From assembly GCA_946535225.1 (NCBI GenBank), contig CAMNDJ010000004.1, positions 1 to 62,750 of the forward strand: DNA of 62,750 nt, in the 5' to 3' direction. Numbering within the stretch: position 1 is the stretch's first letter; each line of letters begins with the position of its first letter. Origin of the DNA: an uncultured Lachnospiraceae bacterium. GTDB taxonomy: Bacteria; Bacillota; Clostridia; Lachnospirales; Lachnospiraceae. The position numbers and the translations under genes are program-made. The notes below the pieces were generated by a model. It had not been told where the DNA came from and ran no database searches. It saw only the letters and a program-made list of their open reading frames with translations. Below, piece after piece: positions 39,780-50,027 of the stretch.

Positions 39780-40663
39780 GTCCTTTGATCAAGAAGAAAA
39801 GGGAAAAGTACACACTTCCTAATCGATATATACTGCTGATCCTTACGATCGTCTGTGTGATATTGATGATCCTTTCGTTTTCAACAAACATTCTGTCCAT
39901 TCCGTTAAACACGATAAGCGGTTATACGCTTGTTCCGTTTCAGAAGGGATTGAATGCCGTGGGTACTGCGCTCATAGACAGGGCTCAGAATCTGAAGACA
40001 CTTGAGCAGGTGACTAACGAGAATACTGAGCTTAAGCGACAGATAGCGGAACTGACCAAGGATAATACACTGTTGCAACAGGACAAGTATGAACTCACCA
40101 AGTTAAGGGAACTGTATGATCTTGATGCGGAATACGAAGAATACGACAAGATCGGTGCAAGGATAATCGCCAGAGATTCCGGCAACTGGTATTCGGGTTT
40201 CATCATCGATAAAGGAGCGGATGACGGAGTTATGGTCGACTGCAATGTCATAGCGGGAAGCGGCCTGGTAGGAAGAGTGACAGAGGTCGGACCGAATTAT
40301 GCAAAAGTCGTCTCCATCATATCCGACAATGCCAATACGAGCGGAATGATACTGTCTACGGGCGATCTTCTGATAGTTACCGGTTCGTTAAGACTTATGG
40401 ATATGGGAGTGATAGAATACAGCCAGCTTGTGGATCCCGAATCAACTGTCGGTGTGGGAGATAAAGTCGTAACATCGAACATCAGCGACAAGTATCTTGA
40501 GGGAATACTCATAGGTTATATCGATACTGTCAATTCTGATTCGAATAACCTCACTAAGTCAGGCACCCTGATACCGGCAGTCGATTTCAGACATCTTGAG
40601 GATGTTCTGGTCATAACGGATCTTAAGAATATTCCGGATATTTCCGGAGACAGAGAGTATTGA
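39776..40663 (+). CDS. mreC: Rod shape-determining protein MreC
   Basis: N-terminal TM, coiled coil, KIGARIIARDSGNWYSGFIIDKGADDGV, position. Confidence 0.93.
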   Translation: MSPLIKKKREKYTLPNRYILLILTIVCVILMILSFSTNILSIPLNTISGYTLVPFQKGLNAVGTALIDRAQNLKTLEQVTNENTELKRQIAELTKDNTLLQQDKYELTKLRELYDLDAEYEEYDKIGARIIARDSGNWYSGFIIDKGADDGVMVDCNVIAGSGLVGRVTEVGPNYAKVVSIISDNANTSGMILSTGDLLIVTGSLRLMDMGVIEYSQLVDPESTVGVGDKVVTSNISDKYLEGILIGYIDTVNSDSNNLTKSGTLIPAVDFRHLEDVLVITDLKNIPDISGDREY

Positions 40664-40670
40664 TACGGTT

Positions 40671-41186
40671 ATGAATTTTATTGCTGCATTTTTATTCATG
40701 TTCATAAGTTTTTTGCTGCAGTCGACATTGCTGTCACAGTTTACCATCGGCGGGATCACACCGAATCTCCTGGTCATCGTGACGGCTTCTTTGGGTCTTA
40801 TACTGGGCAGGAGATACGGGATGATATCAGGGTTTGTGGGCGGACTGTTCGTTGATATATTCTTCGGACGCATTCTCGGCGTTTATGCGCTTTTGTACAT
40901 GCTCATCGGATATCTGAACGGCTTCTTTAGAAAGATACTGTTTTCGGGTGATTTCAAACTGCCGATCACCCTCATAATCGGCAGCGATATCGCCTTCGGA
41001 CACGGATGCTATCTTTTGATGTTCTTTTTTAAAGGGGACTTCAATTATCCGTTTTATCTTACGGGCATAATACTGCCGGAGGTCATATATACGACTATAA
41101 TAGCCATATTCTATTTTCCGTTCATCAAATTTGTATTTGATAAGATCCGGCACTTCGAGGAAAAGGACATAGAGACCATTGTATAG
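40671..41186 (+). CDS. mreD: Rod shape-determining protein MreD
   Basis: Small polytopic protein, GLILGRRYGMISGFVGGLFVDIFFGRILGVYALLYMLIGYLNG, position. Confidence 0.9.
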   Translation: MNFIAAFLFMFISFLLQSTLLSQFTIGGITPNLLVIVTASLGLILGRRYGMISGFVGGLFVDIFFGRILGVYALLYMLIGYLNGFFRKILFSGDFKLPITLIIGSDIAFGHGCYLLMFFFKGDFNYPFYLTGIILPEVIYTTIIAIFYFPFIKFVFDKIRHFEEKDIETIV

Positions 41187-44085
41187 AAGGATACAGGATA
41201 ATTTCATAAATTCAACGACCGGTCGAACTCTGGTGCTCGGTATATTCTTCGTGATCATCACCGTGGTCCTCTGCGCAAGGATATTCATTCTTCAGATAGT
41301 CAGAGGCCAGGATGCGCTTGATAATTTTACATTGAGCATTCAGAAGGAAAGAGTCATAGGATCGACACGCGGCAATATATATGACAGGAACGGCAATGTG
41401 CTCGCATACAACGAGCTTGCTTACAATGTCACGATGGAGGATGTATATGAGTCGGGTCGAAACAGAAACAAGAACTTAAATGACACACTTATGAAGACTA
41501 TTGCCATCGTTGAGAGTAACGGTGATCATACTATCGGTGACTTTAACATCATCCTAAATGAAGATGATGAGTATGAATTCACTCTTTCCGATACGAGACT
41601 GAAAAGATTCATTGCCGATGTTTACGGGCGCAAAGCCATAAGTGATCTCAAATATGAAGAAGAGACATCGACGCCTGATGATATCATTGATTATCTGTGC
41701 GGATACGGCAAATTCGGCATAGGTGAATCAACCGATCCCGAGAATCCCAGAGACAGTTTTGTCATAGGTAAAGGTTATACCAAGAGGGAGATCCTTAAAC
41801 TGGTAAACATCCGATACGCCATGAACCTCAATTCTTATCAGAAGTACATCCCCACGGTCATAGCGACGGATGTCAATGAAAGAACCGTAGCCACCATAAT
41901 GGAGAACAGCGATATCCTCATGGGTGTGGCCATAGAAGAGGACAACATCCGCAAATACAATGACAGCATATATTTCTCGCAGATAATAGGTTATACGGGT
42001 AAGATCTCGGAAGAAGAGATCTCAACATACAACAATCTTAACAGCGGAAGTGAACTTTCAGATACGGTCAAGCCCAGAAATGACTATATACTGACGGACA
42101 TGGTGGGCAAGGCCGGTATCGAGCAGGCGATGGAGACTTATCTTCAGGGTGTCAAAGGCAGCGAGACGGTATACGTTAATAACTTGGGTAAGGTGATAGA
42201 GAGCAAAAAACTTGTCGATCCTCAGGCCGGAGATGATGTATACCTTACGATCGACAGGGACCTTCAGATGGCGGTATACAATATATTAGAGCAGAAACTT
42301 GCAGGCATCCTGGTATCCAAGATCCAGAATGTCAAGGAGTATGATCCGCCGGAGGGAACTGCGGCCAGCAAATACATAATCCCCATAACTGATGTATATT
42401 TTGCGCTGTTTAATAACAGCATAATAGATATCGATCATCTGGGCGATAAGAAGGCAAAAGAGAACGAGACTAAGATATATGAGGCCTTTTTGGACAAGCA
42501 GGAAAGGGTGTTTGGCAAACTGCGAAGTGAGCTTGAAGATGTCAGGACTCCGTATAATGAACTCAGTGAGGAGTATCAGATATATGAGAGCTTCATCGTA
42601 TCAATGTTAGTCGAAAACGGTGTCATCAAGGATTCAGAGATCGATAAAGATGACGAGACCTTCATCGCATGGCGAGAAGAAGAGACCATAAGTCTTGCGC
42701 AGTATCTGGATTTTCTTATAGCGCATAACTGGATCGATGCGACTAAGATAGATCTTGACAGTCAGTATTCGTCATCTACCGAAGAATATGCAAGGCTTAT
42801 AGATTATATCATCGAGCATTTATCGGACAGCCGCTCCTTCTCAAAGAGGATGTATAAATACATGATCCGTAATGACGAGATCACGGGATATCAGATCATC
42901 GCCACATTGCTTGAACAGGATGCCATATCGATAACGGATGAAGAGCAGAAGAAATTCTACGGAAATGTTCTTTCGTCGTACAATTTCATGCTGTATCTGA
43001 TAGAGAACCTGTATATAACTCCGGCACAGTTAGCTTTAGATCCTTACTCAGCTTCTTCCGTGATAACCGATATGAACGGCGACGTACTCGCGCTGGTCAC
43101 TTATCCCAGTTATGACAATAACAGACTGGCCAACAGTATTGATTCTGAGTACTATGCCAAGCTTCAGAACGATCTGTCCAAGCCTCTGTGGAATTATGCA
43201 ACGCAGCAGCGTACTGCACCCGGATCAACGTTTAAGATGGTTTCAGCCACGGCCGGACTTGAAGAAGGTATAATCAATACTGCATCGACCATATCCTGCA
43301 AGGGCTATTTCGACAGATTCGAAAACGAAATGTATAAATGCTGGATATATCCCGGTTCTCACGGTTCCTTAAACGTGACCGGAGGAATAGAGAATTCCTG
43401 CAACTCTTTCTTCTACGAGATAGGTTACAGACTCTCTCTTAATGAGGCCGGTAATTATGATGATGAACTCGGACTTGAGAAACTCGCCAAATATGCGGAT
43501 CTGTACGGTCTGACCGACAAGTCCGGTATTGAGATCGAAGAATCCGAACCCGGAGTTTCCGATGAATATCCCGTTCTTTCGGCGATCGGTCAGGGTACCA
43601 ACAACTATACCACGGTCGGACTTGCCAGATATGTCATGACGGTGGCAAATAACGGTACATGCTACGACCTTACCCTGCTTGATAAAGTGACCGATCTAAA
43701 CGGCAATCTTATCATGGATTATGAGCCTTCGGTCCGTAATATTATCGATATGCCCAGTGCGTATTGGAATGCCATTCATACGGGTATGAGAAGGGTGGTA
43801 TTAAAGAAGGCATATTACAACGATCTGGGTGTTAATGTAGCAGGCAAGACAGGTACGGCACAGGAGAATAAGAAGAGGGCCAATCATGCGCTTTTCGTAA
43901 GTTATGCGCCATATGAGAATCCGGAGATCGCCGTGGCTACCAGAATAGCTTTCGGCTATTCATCGGATTTTGCCGCCAATACCACTCGTGACATATACAA
44001 GTATTACTTCAAGCTTGAAAATGAAGATGAGATAGTAACGGGAACGGCCGAGATCCCTGATGCGGAAATGTCTGCCGGAGACTGA
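41179..44085 (+). CDS. mrdA: Penicillin-binding protein 2-like transpeptidase (TTG start)
   Basis: N-terminal TM, RGNIYDRNGNVLAYNE, PGSTFKM (SxxK), NSCNSFFYEIG (SxN), GKTGTAQE (KTG). Confidence 0.93.
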   Translation: MYRRIQDNFINSTTGRTLVLGIFFVIITVVLCARIFILQIVRGQDALDNFTLSIQKERVIGSTRGNIYDRNGNVLAYNELAYNVTMEDVYESGRNRNKNLNDTLMKTIAIVESNGDHTIGDFNIILNEDDEYEFTLSDTRLKRFIADVYGRKAISDLKYEEETSTPDDIIDYLCGYGKFGIGESTDPENPRDSFVIGKGYTKREILKLVNIRYAMNLNSYQKYIPTVIATDVNERTVATIMENSDILMGVAIEEDNIRKYNDSIYFSQIIGYTGKISEEEISTYNNLNSGSELSDTVKPRNDYILTDMVGKAGIEQAMETYLQGVKGSETVYVNNLGKVIESKKLVDPQAGDDVYLTIDRDLQMAVYNILEQKLAGILVSKIQNVKEYDPPEGTAASKYIIPITDVYFALFNNSIIDIDHLGDKKAKENETKIYEAFLDKQERVFGKLRSELEDVRTPYNELSEEYQIYESFIVSMLVENGVIKDSEIDKDDETFIAWREEETISLAQYLDFLIAHNWIDATKIDLDSQYSSSTEEYARLIDYIIEHLSDSRSFSKRMYKYMIRNDEITGYQIIATLLEQDAISITDEEQKKFYGNVLSSYNFMLYLIENLYITPAQLALDPYSASSVITDMNGDVLALVTYPSYDNNRLANSIDSEYYAKLQNDLSKPLWNYATQQRTAPGSTFKMVSATAGLEEGIINTASTISCKGYFDRFENEMYKCWIYPGSHGSLNVTGGIENSCNSFFYEIGYRLSLNEAGNYDDELGLEKLAKYADLYGLTDKSGIEIEESEPGVSDEYPVLSAIGQGTNNYTTVGLARYVMTVANNGTCYDLTLLDKVTDLNGNLIMDYEPSVRNIIDMPSAYWNAIHTGMRRVVLKKAYYNDLGVNVAGKTGTAQENKKRANHALFVSYAPYENPEIAVATRIAFGYSSDFAANTTRDIYKYYFKLENEDEIVTGTAEIPDAEMSAGD

Positions 44086-44190
44086 TGCTGTGCACAGATC
44101 GCCGTTATCGGACAGCACATATCGGGGTGTCGATCAAAGCCTGCATTTAAGAGGCGGATCTTCACGGAGTGTTCATCATGGAGGAACAGT

Positions 44191-44865
44191 ATGATAGTTA
44201 TCAAGAGTTACAAGGGCGGAATAGCTCTCCATCTTAACGAAGAAGACAGTTTTGAGGATATCCTTGCTGAGATCTCGGAGAAGTTCGAAGAATCAAGGAA
44301 GTTTTTCAGGAACGCTTCTCTTGCTCTGTCTGTAGAAGGAAGGCACTTAAGTGTGGAAGAAGAAAAAGCCGTTATACAGACGATAGATGAGCATTCCGAT
44401 GTAAACATCCTTTGCCTTGTCGGTAAGAATGAGGAGACCGATCGCAATTTCGTCAAGGCTCTTAAACGTATAGAGATGCAGCGTGAAGAGAATAACGGAA
44501 GATTTTACCACGGCGATGTATGTGACGGTGAAGTTGTTGAGAGTGAAGGGTCGCTTGTGATCATCGGCAACGTGAAGGCGGGCGGAACAGTCGCTGCCGT
44601 CAAGGATGTGATAGTTTTGGGCGATCTGTCCGGAGATGCTTATGCAGGACTGGGTAATGAAGATGAACACTTCATTTTTGCTTCCAGAATGAACCCGCAT
44701 CTGTGTAAGATCGGATCTTTAAGCTATAACCATACATCGGGCAAGGGACTTTTCGATAAGAAAAAGAATATTCCGTGTATTGTATATCTTAAGGACGGCG
44801 AGATCTTTAGCGATGCAGTCGGACCGGAGGTTATTGAGAGTATAGAGAATGCTTCGACAATATAA
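44191..44865 (+). CDS. minC: Septum site-determining protein MinC (RSGQ motif absent)
   Basis: C-terminal beta-helix GSLVIIGNVKAGGTVAAVKDVIVLGDLSGDAYAGLGN; position before rodA. Confidence 0.9.
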   Translation: MIVIKSYKGGIALHLNEEDSFEDILAEISEKFEESRKFFRNASLALSVEGRHLSVEEEKAVIQTIDEHSDVNILCLVGKNEETDRNFVKALKRIEMQREENNGRFYHGDVCDGEVVESEGSLVIIGNVKAGGTVAAVKDVIVLGDLSGDAYAGLGNEDEHFIFASRMNPHLCKIGSLSYNHTSGKGLFDKKKNIPCIVYLKDGEIFSDAVGPEVIESIENASTI

Positions 44866-45973
44866 ACTTAAGAATTACAATTTCAAATTGATAGCCTTTG
44901 TGATAGCCCTGTCGTTTATCGGTTATTTCGCCATAGGCAGTGCCAAAGAGTCCGTGCAGTCAAGGCAATTGTACGGAATACTCATAGGCATAATCGCGAT
45001 GGTCATAGTCTCGCTGATCGATTACAATCTCTACGCGAAGGTCAAATGGATATTGTATGGAATAAGTGTCGTCGGTCTGACGCTTGTTCTCATATTCGGT
45101 GTCGAGGTCAATCACTCCAAAAGATGGATCAATATCGGCTTCCAGTTTCAGCCTTCTGAGCTGGCCAAGATACTGTTGATTTTGTTCTTTTCACAGTTTA
45201 TTATGAAATACAGGGAGAGGCTGAACACCTTTAAGATCATTGCATTTATGATAATACTGGTTGCCTTTCCGATGTTTCTGGTTTACAAGGAACCCGATCT
45301 TTCAACGACTATCGTGATCGGATTATCCTTCTGTATAATGCTCTTTGTCGGAGGCTTGGAATACAGAACGGTATTCATTGTTTTGGGGACGATCATTCCT
45401 TTGGGTATCGCCTTTTTCAGCATCATCATGCAGGAGGGCCAGACGCTGCTTAAGGAATATCAGGTCATAAGAATACTTGCGTGGTTATATCCGGACAAAT
45501 ACGCTGATTCCGCCGCGTGGCAGCAACGTAATTCCGTTACGGCGATATCGTCGGGAATGCTTCACGGCAAAGGACTGAATAATAACGTTATAGCATCCGT
45601 TAAGAACGGTGATTTCATATCCGAACCGCAGACCGACTTCATTTATGCCGTCATAGGCGAAGAAATGGGATTCATAGGAGCTGTGGCTGTGATCCTTCTG
45701 CTTTTCCTTATATGTTATGAGTGCATGAGGATCGCACATTATTCGGTTGATCTTTCCGGAGCCGTAATAGCTGACGGACTCGGCGGAATGATAGTCGCAC
45801 AGGGTTTTATGAACATAGCGGTTACAACGGGACTGCTTCCCAATACGGGTATCCCGCTTCCTTTTGTGAGCTATGGATTGACTTCGTTAGTCAGTCTGTA
45901 TATCGGCATAGGGGTTGTGCTGAATATAGGGCTACAGGGTGATAAACGCAAAAAGATGACTACAGATGTATGA
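44849..45973 (+). CDS. rodA: RodA/FtsW SEDS-family glycosyltransferase
   Basis: GFQFQPSELAKILLILFFSQFI, PDFIYAVIGEEMGFIGA-like, TGIPLPFVSYGLTSLVSLYIGIG. Confidence 0.95.
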   Translation: MLRQYKLKNYNFKLIAFVIALSFIGYFAIGSAKESVQSRQLYGILIGIIAMVIVSLIDYNLYAKVKWILYGISVVGLTLVLIFGVEVNHSKRWINIGFQFQPSELAKILLILFFSQFIMKYRERLNTFKIIAFMIILVAFPMFLVYKEPDLSTTIVIGLSFCIMLFVGGLEYRTVFIVLGTIIPLGIAFFSIIMQEGQTLLKEYQVIRILAWLYPDKYADSAAWQQRNSVTAISSGMLHGKGLNNNVIASVKNGDFISEPQTDFIYAVIGEEMGFIGAVAVILLLFLICYECMRIAHYSVDLSGAVIADGLGGMIVAQGFMNIAVTTGLLPNTGIPLPFVSYGLTSLVSLYIGIGVVLNIGLQGDKRKKMTTDV

Positions 45974-45985
45974 CGGAGGAATAAG

Positions 45986-46381
45986 ATGAACATTGCGTTG
46001 ATAGCGCACGATAACAAAAAGAAACTGATGCAGAATTTCTGTATCGCTTACAGAGGAATACTCAGCAAAAATGATCTTTATGCCACCGGAACGACCGGAA
46101 GGCTCATAGAGGAAGTGACGAATCTGACTGTCCATAAGTTTTTGGCCGGCCATTTGGGCGGAGAACAGCAGATAGGTGCTCAGATCGAGCATAATCAGAT
46201 CGATCTGGTGATATTCTTAAGGGATCCTCTGACGCCAAAGTCACATGAACCTGATGTGGGTAACATATTCAAGCTCTGTGATGTGCATAATATCCCTCTT
46301 GCCACGAATCTGGCAAGCGCTGAGCTTCTGATCAAATCTCTCGACAGAGGCGATATGGAATGGAGAGAAATGTATAAATGA
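45986..46381 (+). CDS. mgsA: Methylglyoxal synthase
   Basis: [35 protein letters not shown]-like [28 protein letters not shown]. Confidence 0.95.
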   Translation: MNIALIAHDNKKKLMQNFCIAYRGILSKNDLYATGTTGRLIEEVTNLTVHKFLAGHLGGEQQIGAQIEHNQIDLVIFLRDPLTPKSHEPDVGNIFKLCDVHNIPLATNLASAELLIKSLDRGDMEWREMYK

Positions 46382-47337
46382 AAAAACCTTTTGTTTTTTT
46401 CATATCGATCATATATTGTTCGGTCATAGTCTCGGGTTGCGGTAAGAGCGGCCTCCCCATGGATTATAAGGAAACACATACCATCGTATCTACGGACAGG
46501 ATGGATAATTTTGCTACCGGTTTTGCCGCGGATCTTGCCGTAACCGACAGCAATGTGGATGGAGTCACGGGAGCGACGGTAGAAGATACATCTGCAGCGG
46601 GGATATTTGATATAAATCGCAGGAAAGTCCTCTATGCCAAGGATGTGCATGAGAGAATGGCACCGGCTTCGTTGACCAAGGTGATGACGGCTTTAGTTGC
46701 GATCAAGTACGGCAATGCCGAGGACCTTATCACTTGCAGCGAGAATGTTACCGATATCGATTATGATGCGACAAGGATCGGGCTTAAGGCCGGGGATCAG
46801 CTTACGATGAACCAGGCCCTTCATGCGCTTTTAATAGATTCCGCCAATGACGTGGCTATCGCGATAGCAGAACACGTGGCAGGAGATGTCCCCTCATTTG
46901 TTGATCTGATGAACGAGGAGGCTTTGGCCATAGGTGCGACCAATACTCATTTTGTCAATCCTCACGGCCTGACCGATGATGATCATTACACTACGGCATA
47001 TGATTTGTATCTTATCACCAATGAAGCCATAAATTATGAATTGTTTAATGAGATCATCCAGATGCCGGAGTATGAGAGTGTATATAATGACGCTGCGGGC
47101 AATGAAAAGAGCATGAAGTTTAAGACTACCAATCTCTTTTTGCGCGGAGATTACTCGGCACCGAGCAATATGACCGTTATCGGAGGCAAGACCGGTACGA
47201 CGAGCGTGGCAGGCAACTGCCTCATTCTCGTTGTGAGAGATACGCAGGGCAATCCGTACATAGCCGTTATACTCCGTGCGAGTACAAGGGCACTGGTCAA
47301 CGAAGAGATGGCTGATATACTCAGAGAAATATCTTAA
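46378..47337 (+). CDS. D-alanyl-D-alanine carboxypeptidase (PBP5/DacF-like), probable lipoprotein
   Basis: IVSGCGKS lipobox-like; [15 protein letters not shown] (SxxK), [13 protein letters not shown] (SxN), GGKTGTT (KTG). Confidence 0.93.
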   Translation: MKKPFVFFISIIYCSVIVSGCGKSGLPMDYKETHTIVSTDRMDNFATGFAADLAVTDSNVDGVTGATVEDTSAAGIFDINRRKVLYAKDVHERMAPASLTKVMTALVAIKYGNAEDLITCSENVTDIDYDATRIGLKAGDQLTMNQALHALLIDSANDVAIAIAEHVAGDVPSFVDLMNEEALAIGATNTHFVNPHGLTDDDHYTTAYDLYLITNEAINYELFNEIIQMPEYESVYNDAAGNEKSMKFKTTNLFLRGDYSAPSNMTVIGGKTGTTSVAGNCLILVVRDTQGNPYIAVILRASTRALVNEEMADILREIS

Positions 47338-47353
47338 AGGTTTGTTAAACCTT
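47337..47353 (+). terminator. Weak intrinsic terminator-like hairpin after the DacF-like gene
   Basis: aaggttt-gtt-aaacctt followed by gtttt. Confidence 0.5.
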
Positions 47354-47362
47354 GTTTTCCTA

Positions 47363-47391
47363 TTGTATTTTCTCAGTTTTTTATGTATAAT
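47363..47391 (+). promoter_or_regulatory. Sigma-A type promoter upstream of the P-loop hypothetical gene
   Basis: TTGTAT, 17-bp spacer, TATAAT. Confidence 0.75.
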
Positions 47392-47437
47392 CTGATTATT
47401 AAGAGCGCTTCGGCTGCTCATTAAGGAGGACACCCCA

Positions 47438-47857
47438 ATGATTCAATTAATCGTAGGCTCTGAAGGCAAGGGCAAGACTAAACATCTGTTAGATAAGGTA
47501 AATGAAGAGATTAAGGAAGCATCAGGTAATATAGTTTTCCTCGACAGAAGTACCAAGCACATGTTTGAACTCAATAACAGAGTTCGTCTCATCAATGTAT
47601 CTGAATACGATTTCGAAAACAGATCCGAGTTTATCGGTTTTATATACGGTATCATCTCACAAGACCACGATATTGAACAAATGTATATTGACGGAATAAT
47701 GAAGATAGCCAAGCTTGATGTTCAGGGCTTTACTGATGTTGTGACCAAGCTTAAGGATGTAAGTGAGAAGTTTAATATCAATATTGTGATAAGCGCATCG
47801 ATCGACCCTTCCGAGGTGGACGCAAGTCTCAAGGAATACGTGATCGTAGCCCTGTAA
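47438..47857 (+). CDS. Small P-loop protein of unknown function
   Basis: Walker A-like GSEGKGKT, strong SD aaggagg, own promoter and downstream hairpin. Confidence 0.85.
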   Translation: MIQLIVGSEGKGKTKHLLDKVNEEIKEASGNIVFLDRSTKHMFELNNRVRLINVSEYDFENRSEFIGFIYGIISQDHDIEQMYIDGIMKIAKLDVQGFTDVVTKLKDVSEKFNINIVISASIDPSEVDASLKEYVIVAL

Positions 47858-47874
47858 GAATCATTGTTATCACC

Positions 47875-47902
47875 AAGCCTCGGAGTATTTATTCCGGGGC
47901 TT
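47875..47902 (+). terminator. Terminator-like hairpin after the P-loop gene
   Basis: aagcctcgga / tccggggctt, 10-bp stem with one G-U pair, 8-nt loop; only short U-rich tail. Confidence 0.55.
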
Positions 47903-47926
47903 GTATCTTTATGTACGTAGTGATCT

Positions 47927-49318
47927 ATGGCTGAGAATAATATAAGGCCCTACAGAAAGCCTCTTAATATCAATATAGGTATCGTTTGTTTCCTGGTGAT
48001 CATGGTATATATCGTGATCTGTTCTTTTATGTATTTCACATCCAAGCATATAGTGGGATATGAAGTCAAAGCGGGTTCCCTTTCAATAACCAATGTGTAT
48101 GAAGGGATAGCCTTGAGGGATGAGATCGTAGTAACGTCTGATCATTCCGGCTATGTCAATTACTATGCCAGAGAAGGCGAGAAAGTGGGTTGCGGAGGCA
48201 TTGTCTGCTCGGTTGATGAGACCGGACAACTCCAGGATCTTATGAACAAAGAAGCTACCGGTGGTGTTGCCATTCTTAAGGATTCCGACCTTTCCGAGAT
48301 CAAAAATGAGATCGTTGATTTTTCTTCGTCGTTTGATAACAGGAATTTCCAGAGTGCATATGATTTCAAATATGCGATAGAAGGCTCTGTCATGAAATTC
48401 ATGAACAATAACCTTTTATCCAATATGGAGACGTTAAACAGCGAGAATTCAGCCGGCCTTATCAATCTGTGTTATTCGCCGGAGTCCGGTATAGTCGTAT
48501 ATTCCGTCGACGGGTTTGAAGAAGCGACTCCGTCAGAGGTAAATAAAGACTGGTTTAAGAAAGATGCATATGACAAGAAACAGCTCTTAAATAACGAACT
48601 TGTGAGTTCCGGTGATGTATTATATAAACTTTCGGATAACGAAGAATGGTCCGTGATCATTCCGGTTGAGAGGGAAAGAGCCGAAGAATTACTTGCGGAA
48701 GAATATGTCAGGGTGAGATTTCTTAAGAACAGATATGAATCGTGGGGAAAAGTCGAGATCTTGGAAGGAACTGACGGTGAGACTTATGTTCAGCTTCATT
48801 TCAATAATTCCATGGTCACTTTTGCAAAGGACCGTTTCGTTGACGTAGAGCTCATAACCGATGTTGAGACCGGCCTTAAGGTACCCAATTCGTCCATAGT
48901 GACCAAGCAGTTCTATCTGATCCCCAAGGATTATGTGACTAAGAGCGGAAACAACAATTCCGATTCTGTCCTTAGAGAGACATATGCCGAGGACGGAAGC
49001 AAGTCGGCTGAACCGATCTCTGTCACGATATACAGTGAGAACGAAGACGAGTATTACATAGATGATGACGAATTAAGGATAGGAGACCGTATAATACGTC
49101 CTGATTCGATGCAGGATTATACGATATCGAAGGTTGCGGAGCTTACCGGCGTATATAATATCAACAAGGGTTATGCTGATTTCAAACAGATTCAGATACT
49201 CAATCAGAACGATGAGTATTCGATCATCAAGTCCAATACGGACTATGGTCTGGTGGCTTATGATTATATAGTACTGGATGCTGACAGTGTGGAAACGGAT
49301 GAGTTCATTTATGATTAA
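47927..49318 (+). CDS. HlyD-family-like membrane-anchored protein
   Basis: N-terminal TM, biotinyl-lipoyl/beta-barrel-like SGYVNYYAREGEKVGCGGIVCSVDETGQL; no adjacent ABC transporter. Confidence 0.75.
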   Translation: MAENNIRPYRKPLNINIGIVCFLVIMVYIVICSFMYFTSKHIVGYEVKAGSLSITNVYEGIALRDEIVVTSDHSGYVNYYAREGEKVGCGGIVCSVDETGQLQDLMNKEATGGVAILKDSDLSEIKNEIVDFSSSFDNRNFQSAYDFKYAIEGSVMKFMNNNLLSNMETLNSENSAGLINLCYSPESGIVVYSVDGFEEATPSEVNKDWFKKDAYDKKQLLNNELVSSGDVLYKLSDNEEWSVIIPVERERAEELLAEEYVRVRFLKNRYESWGKVEILEGTDGETYVQLHFNNSMVTFAKDRFVDVELITDVETGLKVPNSSIVTKQFYLIPKDYVTKSGNNNSDSVLRETYAEDGSKSAEPISVTIYSENEDEYYIDDDELRIGDRIIRPDSMQDYTISKVAELTGVYNINKGYADFKQIQILNQNDEYSIIKSNTDYGLVAYDYIVLDADSVETDEFIYD

Positions 49319-50003
49319 GGATAATATAGCGGAAGTAAAAGAGAATATTGAACGGGCTGCCGGCAAGGCAAAAAGAGATGTTTGCGATGTGACTCTCATA
49401 GCGGTCAGCAAGACCAAACCCGTAGAAATGATAAGAGAAGCTTATGATACGGGTATCAGAGATTTCGGAGAGAATAAGGTCCAGGAGATAATGGACAAAT
49501 ACGACAAACTTCCGGGCGATATAAGATGGCATATGATAGGTCATCTTCAGACAAATAAAGTCAAATACATCGTCGATAAAGTGTGTATGATCCACAGTGT
49601 GGACTCGCTTAAACTTGCCGCAGAGATAAGTAAACAGGCCGTAAAGGTATCGCGGGAGATCCCTATATTGATAGAAGTCAATGTGGGAGATGAGGAAAGC
49701 AAGTTCGGCGTGACATTTGATGAGGCGGAGGATCTTATAAGACAGATCGCACCGCTTTCCGGCATTAAGATAAACGGCCTTATGGCAGTTGCGCCTTACA
49801 CTGAAGACCCGGAACAAAACCGCGGTTATTTTGCCCGTTTGAGGCAATTATCTGTTGACATAACGAGTAAAAACATTGATAATGTTTCTATGAGTGTTTT
49901 GTCTATGGGAATGACCGGAGATTACGGTGTAGCCATAGAAGAAGGCTCGACCTGCGTGAGAGTGGGTACAGGTATTTTCGGTGAACGAGATTACTCTATT
50001 TGA
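49311..50003 (+). CDS. ylmE: YggS/YlmE family PLP-binding protein
   Basis: VTLIAVSKTKPVEMIREAYDTGIRDFGENKVQEI, WHMIGHLQTNKVK, SMGMTGDYGVAIEEGSTCVRVGTGIFG. Confidence 0.95.
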   Translation: MIKDNIAEVKENIERAAGKAKRDVCDVTLIAVSKTKPVEMIREAYDTGIRDFGENKVQEIMDKYDKLPGDIRWHMIGHLQTNKVKYIVDKVCMIHSVDSLKLAAEISKQAVKVSREIPILIEVNVGDEESKFGVTFDEAEDLIRQIAPLSGIKINGLMAVAPYTEDPEQNRGYFARLRQLSVDITSKNIDNVSMSVLSMGMTGDYGVAIEEGSTCVRVGTGIFGERDYSI

Positions 50004-50027
50004 GGGTAGAACAGGAGATTTTACAAT

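Noticed and set aside
47438-47857. Annotating the P-loop protein as PilT/twitching motility
   Set aside because: Only a Walker A-like motif is visible; no PilT-family motifs or pilus genes nearby
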